A stretch of DNA of 64,000 nt from Paenibacillus taichungensis (lineage in GTDB: Bacteria; Bacillota; Bacilli; Paenibacillales; Paenibacillaceae): NCBI RefSeq assembly GCF_013359905.1, contig NZ_JABMCC010000118.1:124001-188000 (forward strand), written 5' to 3'. The translations under genes were made by a program, and so were the position numbers. This document shows positions 24,710 through 33,728 of this stretch, piece by piece. Below the pieces are notes generated by a model, which ran no database searches, was not told the origin of the DNA, and saw nothing but the letters and a program-made list of their open reading frames with translations. Positions within the stretch are counted from its first letter, which is position 1; each line of letters starts with the position of its first letter.

Positions 24710-25228
24710 TTATCTACGAACTTGCGGTCCGCCAATTACGGCTTGCTCAGCTGTATCCAAATCATACGCTGTATGCAGCGCCTTGATTACGTCATGAAGC
24801 TTCTCTCCATCAATTACACAAGATACCTTGATTTCGGAAGTGCTGACCATCTTAATGCTAACGCCTTCGCCCGAGATGACTTTGAACATCTTCGCAGCAA
24901 CACCAGGATGGCTAACCATGCCTGCACCAACGATCGAGACTTTAACCAGGTTTTCTTCAGAAGTAACTTCACGGTAAGGCAGGCGGCTATGAAGAGCTTC
25001 AATGACACGCAGTGCGTTCTCCCGGTCAGATAGCGCAACAGAGAACGAGAAGTCTGCTTTACCGTCCATCACACCGCTCTGAACGATAATGTCGACATCC
25101 AGCTGTTCTGATGCAAGGGCACCAAATACTTCAGCAAGAACTCCTGGTACGTCTGGTACACCCAGAATACTGATGCGAGCCACATTTTTGTCATAGGCAA
25201 TTCCACTAACTACCACACCTTGTTCCAT
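24710..25228 (-). CDS. Internal start for aspartokinase beta subunit
   Basis: Within lysC an in-frame ATG at 25228 (MEQGVVVSGIAYD) is preceded at 8 bases by AAGGAGG, as strong as any ribosome site in the window. It would give a 172-aa protein made only of the two ACT domains. B. subtilis aspartokinase II makes such a beta subunit from an in-phase internal start, which supports a real product. Confidence 0.75.
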   Translation of the reverse strand: MEQGVVVSGIAYDKNVARISILGVPDVPGVLAEVFGALASEQLDVDIIVQSGVMDGKADFSFSVALSDRENALRVIEALHSRLPYREVTSEENLVKVSIVGAGMVSHPGVAAKMFKVISGEGVSIKMVSTSEIKVSCVIDGEKLHDVIKALHTAYDLDTAEQAVIGGPQVRR

Positions 25229-25963
25229 TGTTGCTTCCTCCTTCACAACCGTTCCTTCATTATGGTTAAAGCTGGATCTTACAATCAAAGGTACACCGGA
25301 ATGCTTCGCGTATTCAACTGCACGCGGATGCAATACCGCTGCTCCCAGGTTGGCCAGTTCCAGCATCTCGTCGTACGAAATTTCCTTAAGCTTGCGTGCA
25401 ACCTTCACGATACGCGGATCGGTGGAATAGATACCGTCTACATCCGTGTAAATCTCACAAGCGTCAGCCTTGATGGCTGCAGCCAAAGCTACTGCTGTTG
25501 TATCCGATCCGCCGCGGCCTAGCGTCGTAATCTCGCCGTCTTCCGTCATTCCCTGGAAGCCTGCAACGATTACAATGTTGCCTTCTGCCAACGCCTGGTT
25601 CACCCGTTCCGGATGAATATCGTTAATCCGTGCTTTGCCGTGTACCGACTCTGTTCGGAATCCCGCTTGCCAGCCTGTAAATGAAATGGCTTTGCGTCCC
25701 AGCGCCTGAATCGCCATAGATAACAATGAAATCGAGATCTGTTCTCCCGTAGTCAAAAGCATATCCATCTCACGTGCAGGCAGTTCACTGTTCAGCTGTT
25801 TCGCCTGATCAATCAAATCATCCGTGGTATCCCCCATGGCCGAAACCACGACTACACACTGATGTCCTTCATCCGCTTTTTCTACAACACGTCCGGCTAC
25901 ACGCTTCATGCGCTCTGTATCTCCGACCGAGCTGCCCCCAAATTTCATGACGTACAATGACAA
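24710..25963 (-). CDS. lysC: Aspartokinase (LysC/class II type)
   Basis: The enzyme phosphorylates aspartate at the head of lysine, threonine and methionine synthesis, and in spore formers it also feeds dipicolinate and peptidoglycan precursors. The kinase domain has MKFGGSSVG at the start and GRGGSDTTAVALAAA in the middle. Two C-terminal ACT domains follow (about residues 265-335 and 345-410). It starts with TTG, with GGGAG about 10 bases upstream. I see no lysine riboswitch in the 190-base upstream gap. Assignment to the lysine-sensitive isozyme is by resemblance. Confidence 0.93.
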   Translation of the reverse strand: MSLYVMKFGGSSVGDTERMKRVAGRVVEKADEGHQCVVVVSAMGDTTDDLIDQAKQLNSELPAREMDMLLTTGEQISISLLSMAIQALGRKAISFTGWQAGFRTESVHGKARINDIHPERVNQALAEGNIVIVAGFQGMTEDGEITTLGRGGSDTTAVALAAAIKADACEIYTDVDGIYSTDPRIVKVARKLKEISYDEMLELANLGAAVLHPRAVEYAKHSGVPLIVRSSFNHNEGTVVKEEATMEQGVVVSGIAYDKNVARISILGVPDVPGVLAEVFGALASEQLDVDIIVQSGVMDGKADFSFSVALSDRENALRVIEALHSRLPYREVTSEENLVKVSIVGAGMVSHPGVAAKMFKVISGEGVSIKMVSTSEIKVSCVIDGEKLHDVIKALHTAYDLDTAEQAVIGGPQVRR

Positions 25964-26084
25964 CGCAAATCCACTCCCTACCTTGTGCAGTATGCATAAT
26001 TGATGTCCATCGTCATTATTCTCTCCGAAAAATGACTTTAACCCAGTATATTACGAAAGCGTCTGATAGGCTAATCTTTTTTCG

Positions 26085-26118
26085 AAAAAACCCTTTGCCA
26101 GAGAAACGGCAAAGGGTT
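26085..26118 (-). terminator. efp terminator
   Basis: The perfect 11-bp stem AACCCTTTGCC / GGCAAAGGGTT, with an 8-nt loop, is followed on the minus strand by TTTT. It ends the efp transcript. Confidence 0.85.
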
Positions 26119-26154
26119 GAATTAACGCTTTATTTAGCTTACACCATGTGAACG

Positions 26155-26712
26155 TTACGCGCGGGAAGAGTATTTACCTTCACGAGTATCGATCAGCAGA
26201 ACATCGCCTTCGTTGATGAACAATGGCACTTGTACATTCAAGCCTGTTTCAACTTTAGCGTTTTTAGTAGCGCCCTGTGCTGTGTTACCTTTTACGCTTG
26301 GCTCTGTCTCGATAACTTTCAACTCTACACTTGTAGGCAAGTCAATTCCGAGGATTTCACCTTGGTAGCTAACGATTTTTACGTTCATGTTTTCTTTGAG
26401 GAAGTTCAATTCCCACTCCAGTTGGTCACTTGTGAGTGTGAATTGATCATATGTTTCGTTGTCCATGAACGTGTGCTCTGTACCACTTGCATACAAGTAG
26501 GATACGCCACGGTTTTCGATGATGGCACGACCAATGGTTTCACCTGCACGGAATGTTTTCTCAACGGTGTTACCATTGCGCAAGTTTTTCAGTTTGGAAC
26601 GTACGAAGGCAGCGCCTTTACCTGGTTTAACATGTTGGAAATCAAGTACGGTATAGATGTCGTTGTCTACTTGTACGGTCAAGCCTGTTTTAAAATCGTT
26701 TACTGAAATCAC
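26155..26712 (-). CDS. efp: Elongation factor P
   Basis: EF-P relieves ribosome stalling at proline runs. All three domains are present, and Lys32 in HVKPGKGAAF is the residue modified in Bacillus. The GTG start at 26712 has AGGAGGG upstream and gives MISVNDFKTGL and 185 aa, the family length. A longer open frame to 26781 is not supported. The gene lies downstream of a dispersed repeat that fills part of its upstream region. Confidence 0.97.
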   Translation of the reverse strand: MISVNDFKTGLTVQVDNDIYTVLDFQHVKPGKGAAFVRSKLKNLRNGNTVEKTFRAGETIGRAIIENRGVSYLYASGTEHTFMDNETYDQFTLTSDQLEWELNFLKENMNVKIVSYQGEILGIDLPTSVELKVIETEPSVKGNTAQGATKNAKVETGLNVQVPLFINEGDVLLIDTREGKYSSRA

Positions 26713-26814
26713 AAAAAATCCCTCCTGATATGGTTGAAAAGTAGGTGATATAAGACGATGGGTTAATTTAAGTTTGAACAAGTCAAACCGTCATATTACA
26801 CAGACCACTACGAT

Positions 26815-26948
26815 GGCAGAACAACCTTCCGATCGCTGTTATCCCCAGATTTCTTTTAATCCCTATCCTAATAGGGAGAAATCCGGGGATAAAGGCGAGC
26901 GCTTCGCTTCTACAGGTTTTTTCTGCCCTCTCCGTTATTGTGTAATTC
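26815..26948. repeat. Dispersed palindromic repeat, copy A
   Basis: About 134 bp, closely matching 57526-57652. The arms pair as GGCAGAA/TTCTGCC, AACC/GGTT, TTATCCCC/GGGGATAA, GATTT/AAATC and CCCTA/TAGGG, so the whole unit can fold into one long interrupted hairpin. It lies between pepP and efp. The rest of this gap (26713-26814, 26949-27009) shows nothing recognisable. Small open frames across it are products of the repeat. Confidence 0.85.
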
Positions 26949-27009
26949 CATGTTTACTTCATTCAAAAGCATAAATTAAAAATCGTCTTATATCACCGTT
27001 GGCTGTAAT

Positions 27010-28083
27010 TTAGCCAATAACGGTGAACTTCTTGTCCGAATTCGTCAAAATGTGAATACCTGTCTCGGTAATCACCACGTCATCCTCGATACGCACGCCG
27101 CCAAGGCCGTCAATGTAGATACCCGGTTCAACGGTTACCACCATGCCCGGTTTCAATACATCGTCGCTAAGCTTGGACAAACGAGGAGCCTCATGGACTT
27201 CCATACCCAGACCGTGGCCCGTGCTGTGTCCGAATTGCTCTCCGTATCCGTGCCCTGCAATGATATTACGTGCCAATGCATCTGCTTCCCGTCCGGTCAT
27301 GCCCGGTTTCAGGTTCGCCAGCGTATGTAACTGGGCTTCCAGTACGATATCGTAAATTTTACGCAGTTCAGGTACAGGTGTGCCCGTTGCGATGGTACGT
27401 GTCAGATCTGAACAGTATCCATCCAAAAGCGCACCAAAGTCAAATGTAATTAACTCATTTTGTCCGATGACTTTGCCACTTGCTACACCGTGAGGCATAG
27501 CAGAACGTTCACCCGAAGCCACAATGGTGTCGAATGAAGAGGAGGTTGCTCCATGTTTGCGCATGAAAAACTCCATCTCCAAATCCACTTCACGTTCAGT
27601 CATACCCGGTTTTGCGAATTGCAAAACGTGACTGAATGTTGCATCTGCCAGATCCGCAGCTCTTTGCATTACAGCGATCTCATCTTCGTCCTTGAACATG
27701 CGAAGTTGCTCCACTATACCGGATACAGCTTTCAATTCAATGGACTGAAGCGCTTGGGCATAAGCAGTATGCGTGCCATAAGTGACATGATCCTGCTCAA
27801 AGCCAACCTGTTTGATATTCGCAGATGTAAGCAATTCGCGTACGGATTCCAACGGTTTTGGTCCATGTTCCACAACGGTAAATCCTTTGGCTTGTTGCGG
27901 CGCCTGTGTCATGTAACGGAAATCGGTAAGCAGATAAGCTTCCTGTTCCGTAATCAGTACATATCCTGCTGAACCTGTAAAACCCGTCATATAACGACGG
28001 TTAATCGGATTTGTAATCAGCATAGCCGTGAGTTCATGTTCATGCATGGCCTCACGCAACTTATTTACTCGTTTGTTTTCCAT
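27010..28083 (-). CDS. pepP: Xaa-Pro aminopeptidase (M24, YqhT)
   Basis: A cytosolic metallopeptidase that removes N-terminal residues before proline. It has an N-terminal creatinase-like domain (1-130) and the pita-bread catalytic domain with metal ligands in TFDFGALLDGYCSDLTRT, HSTGHGLGMEVHE, TVEPGIYIDG and GGVRIEDDV. The length of 357 aa matches YqhT. AAGGG precedes the ATG. It lies between aroQ and efp, as in Bacillus. Confidence 0.95.
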   Translation of the reverse strand: MENKRVNKLREAMHEHELTAMLITNPINRRYMTGFTGSAGYVLITEQEAYLLTDFRYMTQAPQQAKGFTVVEHGPKPLESVRELLTSANIKQVGFEQDHVTYGTHTAYAQALQSIELKAVSGIVEQLRMFKDEDEIAVMQRAADLADATFSHVLQFAKPGMTEREVDLEMEFFMRKHGATSSSFDTIVASGERSAMPHGVASGKVIGQNELITFDFGALLDGYCSDLTRTIATGTPVPELRKIYDIVLEAQLHTLANLKPGMTGREADALARNIIAGHGYGEQFGHSTGHGLGMEVHEAPRLSKLSDDVLKPGMVVTVEPGIYIDGLGGVRIEDDVVITETGIHILTNSDKKFTVIG

Positions 28084-28122
28084 CGGTAACCCTTCTTTCT
28101 CTCACATTCCCGGGTCCCCGGC

Positions 28123-28566
28123 TCAGGTTTGTTTGTCCAGATGACGCACGAGAGCCAGCAGCCCCAGTTCATAGCTTACTTCGCCAAATCCGGCAATTTG
28201 CCCGATTGTTTCTGCAGCAATTACTGAATGATGTCTGAATGCTTCGCGTGCATGAATGTTGGATAGATGTACTTCTACTGTAGGAACTTTTACGGCATTG
28301 ATGGCATCACGCACAGCATAGCTGTAATGGGTCAGCGCTCCGGCATTCAGCATGATTCCGTCTGCATCGCCCATCGCTGCATGAATTCGATCAATGATGT
28401 CCCCTTCGTGATTGGATTGATAAAAAGCGATGGAGACGCCCAGCTCCTCCGCCTGTCTGCGAATTTTGTCCTCAATATCCTTCAGACTAAGCGTTCCATA
28501 GATGCCGGGTTCACGTACTCCGAGCATGTTCAGGTTCGGGCCATTGATTACAACAATCCGTTTCAT
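28123..28566 (-). CDS. aroQ: Type II 3-dehydroquinate dehydratase (YqhS)
   Basis: AroQ converts 3-dehydroquinate to 3-dehydroshikimate. The family motifs GPNLNMLGVREPGIYG at the N-terminus, NAGALTHYSYAVRDAI and EVHLSNIHAREAFRHHS are present with the catalytic Tyr and His. The ATG at 28566 has GGTGGAG just upstream and gives 147 aa. The longer frame to 28596 is not supported. Confidence 0.97.
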   Translation of the reverse strand: MKRIVVINGPNLNMLGVREPGIYGTLSLKDIEDKIRRQAEELGVSIAFYQSNHEGDIIDRIHAAMGDADGIMLNAGALTHYSYAVRDAINAVKVPTVEVHLSNIHAREAFRHHSVIAAETIGQIAGFGEVSYELGLLALVRHLDKQT

Positions 28567-28643
28567 AGCTGCTCCACCCTTTCTGCAAATAACCATCTGC
28601 TATTTTAACACAGCCATTGCCGGATTGAGAAGCTTTTTTGCGG

Positions 28644-29222
28644 CTATGCTCCCGCTTGCTCTGGCTCACGTTTTCGTTCATCCGTGAACTCCATGGCTAC
28701 GGTGTAGCCAATAAACAGTCCCCATAACAAAAAGAAACAAAATTCTGTAATGATTGAATCCCAGGTTAACCGGTTTAAGGGCTTCACCATATCCAGTTTG
28801 GGACCTACCAGAACAAAGATAATGAGCCACCAAAAAATTCCGTAACCCATGCCTGGAAGCGGCCCTTTCCATTTTTTCAAAGTGAACGTGTAAATCAGGG
28901 AGGTGAGAACGGAAAAGACAATAAAAAACAGCCACCCAGTCAAATGCCCTGCTGCAGTATAGATAAAATTGTGCTTGAAAAACGGTTCAGCCAAAAATCC
29001 CAGTGGCACAGTCGTAAAATGAAGCAGATAGAATAACCAATGCAAACCTCCCCAGATAAAACCTGCGAAAAAACCTAGCTCCACTGCAAAAGGGAAGGGC
29101 TTGGTGAAATAATGTGCCTGCCCTTGACGCTGGGTAGGACGTCTACCCCGGTCCTTTTGCTCTCCTTTGTCAGCACGCTGATTTTCCTTATGGGATGTTT
29201 GTTCGCTCGTGTGCTCTGTCAT
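28644..29222 (-). CDS. yqhR: Conserved membrane protein YqhR
   Basis: A 192-aa protein with a hydrophilic basic N-terminus (1-40) and four predicted membrane helices (about 45-65, 87-108, 120-140, 155-178). The sequence and place between yqhS/aroQ and yqhQ match YqhR of Bacillus, whose function is not known. AAGGAG precedes the ATG. Confidence 0.88.
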   Translation of the reverse strand: MTEHTSEQTSHKENQRADKGEQKDRGRRPTQRQGQAHYFTKPFPFAVELGFFAGFIWGGLHWLFYLLHFTTVPLGFLAEPFFKHNFIYTAAGHLTGWLFFIVFSVLTSLIYTFTLKKWKGPLPGMGYGIFWWLIIFVLVGPKLDMVKPLNRLTWDSIITEFCFFLLWGLFIGYTVAMEFTDERKREPEQAGA

Positions 29223-29437
29223 CGATATTCTCCTTCACGTTCAGTTTGCAAAACTGTGAATAAATCTCCATTTTCGTCCTAACTCTACCGGGTAGTATGT
29301 ACAAATCAGGACAAAGTTAACAACATCGACCCTGTATCGACTCGTAAACTAGAAATTGCTCTCAAAATTCGATACAATAGGGTTATAAAACTGCCTTCGA
29401 CCATGAAGGCCTAGAACAGAATAGGAAGGTGAATAAT

Positions 29438-30430
29438 TTGCCTCAACAATCCAAGCCTGTCAGCTACGGGGGGCAAGCTGTCATTGAGGGCGTAATGTTT
29501 GGCGGTAAACATGTCAACGTTACAGCTGTGCGAAGAAAAGACGGCGAAATTACGTATCTGGAAGTTCCCAAGCAAGACAAGTCCTGGGTCATGAAATTGC
29601 GGCGGATTCCACTACTGCGCGGGATTGTCAGCATTATAGATTCGAGCGTCAAAGGAAGCAAACATCTCAATTATTCTGCTGACGCATATGCTGATGATGA
29701 ACTGGAACCTGAAGAAAAAGCAAAGCAAAAAGAAAAAGAAGGCTCAGGTTGGAGCCTTAGCATGATTATCGGCGTTACTGCAGTAGCTATCCTTTCGTTC
29801 CTCTTTGGTAAAATTGTGCTTACATTGTTGCCGGTTGTCATTGAAAATTTTCTATTTAAAAATGCATTCGACAATCAGTTTTTGCATAATTTACTGGAAG
29901 GCGGAATTAAGCTGATTCTGTTGCTTGCCTATCTGTGGCTGATTTCTCAGACACCAATGATTAAACGTCTGTTCCAATACCATGGTGCTGAACATAAAGT
30001 CATTAGTGCTCATGAAGCCGGAGAAGAGCTTACACCAGAGAATGTGCAGAAGTATAGCCGTCTGCATTATCGTTGCGGAAGCAGTTTTATTATGTTAACT
30101 GTCATTATCGGCATATTTTTGTACTCGCTCTTCACATACGATAACCTTTGGGAACGTATGGGACAGCGGTTGCTGTTGTTGCCAGTAGTACTCGGTATTT
30201 CATTCGAATTGTTGAAGATGACCAACTCGGTACGTGACATCCCTGTACTTCGTTATCTCGGATATCCAGGGCTGTGGCTGCAATTGCTGACAACCAAAGA
30301 GCCAACGAATGAACAGGTAGAAGTATCCATCGCTTCGTTTAACCGTATGCGTGAATTGGATGCCAAACTCGCAAACGTTTCGGCCACGTCGGAAGTTCCT
30401 GTTGCAACACTTGATCCTGTGAAAGGGTGA
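29438..30430 (+). CDS. yqhQ: YqhQ, DUF1385 membrane protein
   Basis: The N-terminal segment YGGQAVIEGVMFGGK and central YHGAEHKVISAHEAGE (about residue 185) are diagnostic for DUF1385/YqhQ. Four or more membrane helices follow (about 100-120, 145-165, 215-235, 250-270). I use the TTG at 29438, because AGGAAGGTG gives proper spacing; a GTG at 29429 overlaps that site. The gene is divergent from yqhR. Its role is unknown. Confidence 0.93.
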   Translation: MPQQSKPVSYGGQAVIEGVMFGGKHVNVTAVRRKDGEITYLEVPKQDKSWVMKLRRIPLLRGIVSIIDSSVKGSKHLNYSADAYADDELEPEEKAKQKEKEGSGWSLSMIIGVTAVAILSFLFGKIVLTLLPVVIENFLFKNAFDNQFLHNLLEGGIKLILLLAYLWLISQTPMIKRLFQYHGAEHKVISAHEAGEELTPENVQKYSRLHYRCGSSFIMLTVIIGIFLYSLFTYDNLWERMGQRLLLLPVVLGISFELLKMTNSVRDIPVLRYLGYPGLWLQLLTTKEPTNEQVEVSIASFNRMRELDAKLANVSATSEVPVATLDPVKG

Positions 30431-30435
30431 ATGAT

Positions 30436-30768
30436 ATGAAGAAGCAGGCAATCATATTTTGGACGTTCATCGCACTCGCTGCTATTGGAATCTTGGCTAG
30501 GCTGGGAAGTGGAGGTATATCCCAAATTATCATCCCCCTCGTCGTGTTCGGAGTTGTGTTCCTGCTCTATAAATATCCGCCCCGCCGTTGGGCACGCAAG
30601 ACATCATCACCAAAGATTAAACCCTCGGCTAAAACCATGGCTAAAGTTAACGCACAGTCTGGTGCCCGAAAAAGTAGCGGTGCTTCCAAAAAACGCAAGG
30701 ATTATCCTTTCCAAGTCATTCAGGGACAAAAGGGTAAAAGTGATGAAGACGTTCCCAAGTATCATTAA
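30436..30768 (+). CDS. Small membrane protein, YqhP/SA1362-like
   Basis: A 110-aa protein with two hydrophobic helices (about residues 5-22 and 28-45) and a long Lys/Arg/Ser-rich tail ending in FQVIQGQKGKSDED. The arrangement and position after yqhQ suggest the YqhP/SA1362 family, though similarity is limited. The ATG at 30436 has AAAGGG upstream and follows the yqhQ stop by 5 bases, so the two are co-transcribed. Confidence 0.7.
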   Translation: MKKQAIIFWTFIALAAIGILARLGSGGISQIIIPLVVFGVVFLLYKYPPRRWARKTSSPKIKPSAKTMAKVNAQSGARKSSGASKKRKDYPFQVIQGQKGKSDEDVPKYH

Positions 30769-30794
30769 AACGCTAATACAGACGAAACACACAG

Positions 30795-30835
30795 AAAAGC
30801 AATTCTCCAAACATGCGGAGAATTGCTTTTTCATT
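30795..30835. terminator. Terminator between yqhQ operon and patatin gene
   Basis: The perfect 14-bp stem (30795-30808 with 30817-30830, GCAATTCTCC core) and 8-nt loop are followed by a long T-run on the plus strand. A-rich sequence on the left lets it serve the convergent gene too. Confidence 0.85.
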
Positions 30836-30836
30836 T

Positions 30837-31838
30837 TTATACAGGAGTCAGCGGTGGTATGTCCGTCTGTTTCTTTCTAAGCTCTCGTCTCTGTTTGTCC
30901 AGCTGTTCACCATATATCTTGGTATTCCACCCACTGAAAAATTCAGTACCAGCGGTAACACCAGATTGATATAAAGCTGTACTGTCTTGTACAGAAAGGT
31001 GAAATTCAGTCGGTTTAATTCCAAGGGTAGGAATTTTTACAGTACGGAATCGATTAACCTGTTCGATATATCGCTCATCATGAGCAGTAAGCATCGTTTC
31101 AACCAATGCCTGAAGCATACTTAGAGGCCCTCTGATTCTGGCTGGCTCTCCTTCGGTTTTGCCAACCATCTTAAAACCGACTACAGGGATGATGTCTCCT
31201 CCACGTTCTGTACGCTCTCCATCAAACAGCCAGAGCGGAAAATTGCTCAGTAATGCGCCATCCACGATGTAAACAAACTGGTCCGCAAAACGTAAACCTT
31301 TGGATAGAATCGGGGATCTGCGAATGGCAACCGGGTCGAAGAAATAGGGAATACTGCAGCTCATGCGTACGGCCTTGGCTACTTCCAGTTTCGAAGGATC
31401 AATCCCGAATCGTTTGATATCGTCTGGAAGCACCAAAATGGTGCCATTGGAAATGTCGGATGCAATGATTAGCAATTTACCTGGAGGCAGATCAGCAAAC
31501 GTCCTAACCCCCTTTTTTTTCAGCATATCCCGAATCCAGCATTCCAGCGCTTCACCAGAATATAGTCCTTTCTTCAAAAACAGCCTTGCGGCGGGCCCGA
31601 TCCACTTCGTATCAAAAATGGGAGAACGTCGCAGCAACGAAGCAAACGGTGTATTCTCGATAATGCCTTTCATCTCTTCCGCCGAATAGCCAGCCGCCAA
31701 CAAAGCAGCTACGATGGAACCCGATGACGTGCCCGCTACGCGATTGAACTCAACACCGTGATCCTCTGCACCCTTTACGGCGCCAGCAAGTGAAATTCCC
31801 TTTACGCCGCCACCTTCAAATACTCCGTTAATCAACAC
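30837..31838 (-). CDS. Patatin-like phospholipase
   Basis: The protein shows the oxyanion loop EGGGVKGISLAG at its start, the nucleophile elbow GTSSGS and the catalytic Asp in VDGALLSNFP, the Ser-Asp dyad of patatin-type lipid acyl hydrolases. No signal peptide is seen, so it is probably cytosolic. The start is uncertain: GTG 31838 (VLINGVFEGG) is preceded by a G-rich site and fits the family, while a longer frame reaches 31868. The function in bacterial physiology is not established. Confidence 0.88.
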   Translation of the reverse strand: MLINGVFEGGGVKGISLAGAVKGAEDHGVEFNRVAGTSSGSIVAALLAAGYSAEEMKGIIENTPFASLLRRSPIFDTKWIGPAARLFLKKGLYSGEALECWIRDMLKKKGVRTFADLPPGKLLIIASDISNGTILVLPDDIKRFGIDPSKLEVAKAVRMSCSIPYFFDPVAIRRSPILSKGLRFADQFVYIVDGALLSNFPLWLFDGERTERGGDIIPVVGFKMVGKTEGEPARIRGPLSMLQALVETMLTAHDERYIEQVNRFRTVKIPTLGIKPTEFHLSVQDSTALYQSGVTAGTEFFSGWNTKIYGEQLDKQRRELRKKQTDIPPLTPV

Positions 31839-31922
31839 AATAAAACCCCCGTTCTCCAGGCAGTCCATGCTACTACTGCCACTGTATGAGAACAGGGGTT
31901 GGTCATATTACGTTAAAATGTT

Positions 31923-33521
31923 TTACAGTCCATAATAGGCTTTTAATTTGGCGATTAAGCCGAGCGGGTTTTTCGTCAGGTACTGTGAGCTGAAGAAAAT
32001 ATCCCCTTTCACCGTATCATATTTCTCATTATATATAAGCTGATCAATGATTTCTTGGGATGTCTGCCACCCGATTTCTGGTGTACCAAGCTTATAAGGA
32101 GAGTGACCAATATACAATTTCACATCGGTATTTGCCACTTCATTGGCCCACCAGTCAACCACCTTGTCATATCTGGCAGCACTTAGTGTCATGCTCCAGT
32201 ACACTTGGGGTGCAACATAGTCAATCCACTCCTGCTTGATCCAAGTCCGCACATCCGCATTCATGCTGTCATAAGCGGTTACTCCGGCTTTTGTATCAGA
32301 ACCTGTCATATCAACCGATTTGTTACGCCATACACCAAATGGGCTAATGCCGTATTCAACGCCAGCTTTCACCTTGTGAATGCTCTCTCCGAGCTGCTTG
32401 ACGAATTGATTGATATTGTCCCGGCGCCATTCTGCCCGGTCACTCGTATTCAATGTGTTGTATGCTTTGAAAGCCGCATCATCATTAAACGTTACATTGG
32501 AAGGATAGAAATAATCATCCAAATGTACGCCATCAACATCATACTGGTTAACCACTTCCATGATGGAATCAATAATATGCTGTCTCGCTTCCGGTATGCC
32601 TGGATTAATATACAGCTTGCCTGATGCGTTAACAATCCAGTCCGGATGAAGCTTGGATACATGATTGGCAGCAAGCCCAGTTGTCGTTGCCGAGTTGGTA
32701 GCCCGGAACGGGTTGAACCAAGCATGGAACTCAAGGCCACGTTTATGAGCTTCCTCGATCATAAATGCAAGTGGATCATACCCAGGATCTTTCCCCTGTG
32801 TGCCTGTCAGTACACTATTCCACGGTACAAGACCTGATGGATAGATCGCATCCCCATTGGCTCGTACTTGAACAAATACAGCATTGATCCCCATATCCTT
32901 CAACGTATCAAGCTGCTGAATGAACTCCAACTTTTGTTTTTCTACATTTCCTTTGGCACTAGATGAAGGCCAGTCTCCGTTTACAGTCGAGATCCAGGCT
33001 CCTCGCATCTCATCTGTATTTGGCGTAGTTCCCGTGCCTCCAGGCTCTGCTGGTGTCACTGGAGTAGGATTGGGAGCATTGCCTGTGGCCAGATTAATCG
33101 TCTGCTCAGACTGGTTCCAGGTGACCTGAATTCCCAAGTTCTCACTGACGAATCGAATCGGTACCATAACGCGGCCTTGCTTCAGTTCTACCGATGCATC
33201 AAGATCAACCACAGCACTATCCACCGTTGCCTGCTGGCGTCCACTCGTCATCGTAATGACTGAATCGGATTTCTTGATCGTAACTGTGCGGGTAGCCTGT
33301 GACCAAAGCACAGATGCACCCAGTCCTTCGCTAATAACACGCAAGGGAACCATCGTTACATTTACTTTGGGCAAAATGTAAGGTGAAACATCAGACTCCA
33401 AACGCTGTCCATCCAAATAAATAACAATTTCCTTTTGACTAGCTGCCTGCGCCGTCAGTCCTGACGTTTGTAAACCCAGAACAAAAATGAGCAGCAGGAT
33501 TAATCCTTTACGAAGCTTCAT
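31923..33521 (-). CDS. Secreted family-10-like glycosyl hydrolase with stalk domain
   Basis: A signal peptide (about residues 1-27) is followed by a copper amine oxidase N-terminal-like domain (about 32-147, two repeats around MVPLRVISEGLG and MVPIRFVSENLG), a Pro/Thr linker and a GHL10 (DUF187) TIM-barrel (about 170-510, starting EMRGAWISTVNGDWPS). GHL10 proteins are thought to act on polysaccharides or peptidoglycan-linked glycans; the substrate is unknown. The stalk domain probably mediates wall attachment rather than copper chemistry. GGAGG precedes the ATG, and an ECF-like promoter lies upstream. Confidence 0.9.
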   Translation of the reverse strand: MKLRKGLILLLIFVLGLQTSGLTAQAASQKEIVIYLDGQRLESDVSPYILPKVNVTMVPLRVISEGLGASVLWSQATRTVTIKKSDSVITMTSGRQQATVDSAVVDLDASVELKQGRVMVPIRFVSENLGIQVTWNQSEQTINLATGNAPNPTPVTPAEPGGTGTTPNTDEMRGAWISTVNGDWPSSSAKGNVEKQKLEFIQQLDTLKDMGINAVFVQVRANGDAIYPSGLVPWNSVLTGTQGKDPGYDPLAFMIEEAHKRGLEFHAWFNPFRATNSATTTGLAANHVSKLHPDWIVNASGKLYINPGIPEARQHIIDSIMEVVNQYDVDGVHLDDYFYPSNVTFNDDAAFKAYNTLNTSDRAEWRRDNINQFVKQLGESIHKVKAGVEYGISPFGVWRNKSVDMTGSDTKAGVTAYDSMNADVRTWIKQEWIDYVAPQVYWSMTLSAARYDKVVDWWANEVANTDVKLYIGHSPYKLGTPEIGWQTSQEIIDQLIYNEKYDTVKGDIFFSSQYLTKNPLGLIAKLKAYYGL

Positions 33522-33570
33522 CAGTGCAATCCTCCAAAATAATTATAAATTCGCGGCAAATTCTGCTAGT

Positions 33571-33603
33571 TTAATAGACGCTCCTAATGATTGTTAAGTT
33601 GCG
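33571..33603 (-). promoter_or_regulatory. ECF-sigma-like promoter of the GHL10 gene
   Basis: On the minus strand CGCAACTT (complement of 33596-33603) and CGTCTATTAA (complement of 33571-33580) have 17 bases between AAC and CGTC. This is the AAC-N16/17-CGTC layout of extracytoplasmic-function sigma promoters. A similar pair lies before the stalk/PKD gene at 45.3 kb. Confidence 0.6.
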
Positions 33604-33634
33604 AATAATCGCCAAATTTTGGTCAGAAAAATGC

Positions 33635-33673
33635 AAAAGGACGCTCCCTACCGTTTTAGCGGCAGGTGCATCC
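33635..33673 (-). terminator. mntR terminator
   Basis: An imperfect hairpin (GGATGC...TGCCG with CGGTA...GCGTCC, including G-T pairs) is followed by CCTTTTGCATTTTT on the minus strand. Confidence 0.6.
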
Positions 33674-33728
33674 TCTGATTTTGAATGGATATTCATTGTA
33701 ATTTTTCAGTTAAGTCTGGCTTAAAAAC

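Noticed and set aside
25964..26154. Possible lysine riboswitch before aspartokinase
   Set aside because: The gap is too short once the efp terminator is excluded, and none of the conserved L-box segments are visible.
26774..26974. Small plus-strand frame (SDRCYPQIS type) between pepP and efp
   Set aside because: It is the translation of palindromic repeat copy A; copy B gives a similar broken frame, so the similarity is due to the repeat.
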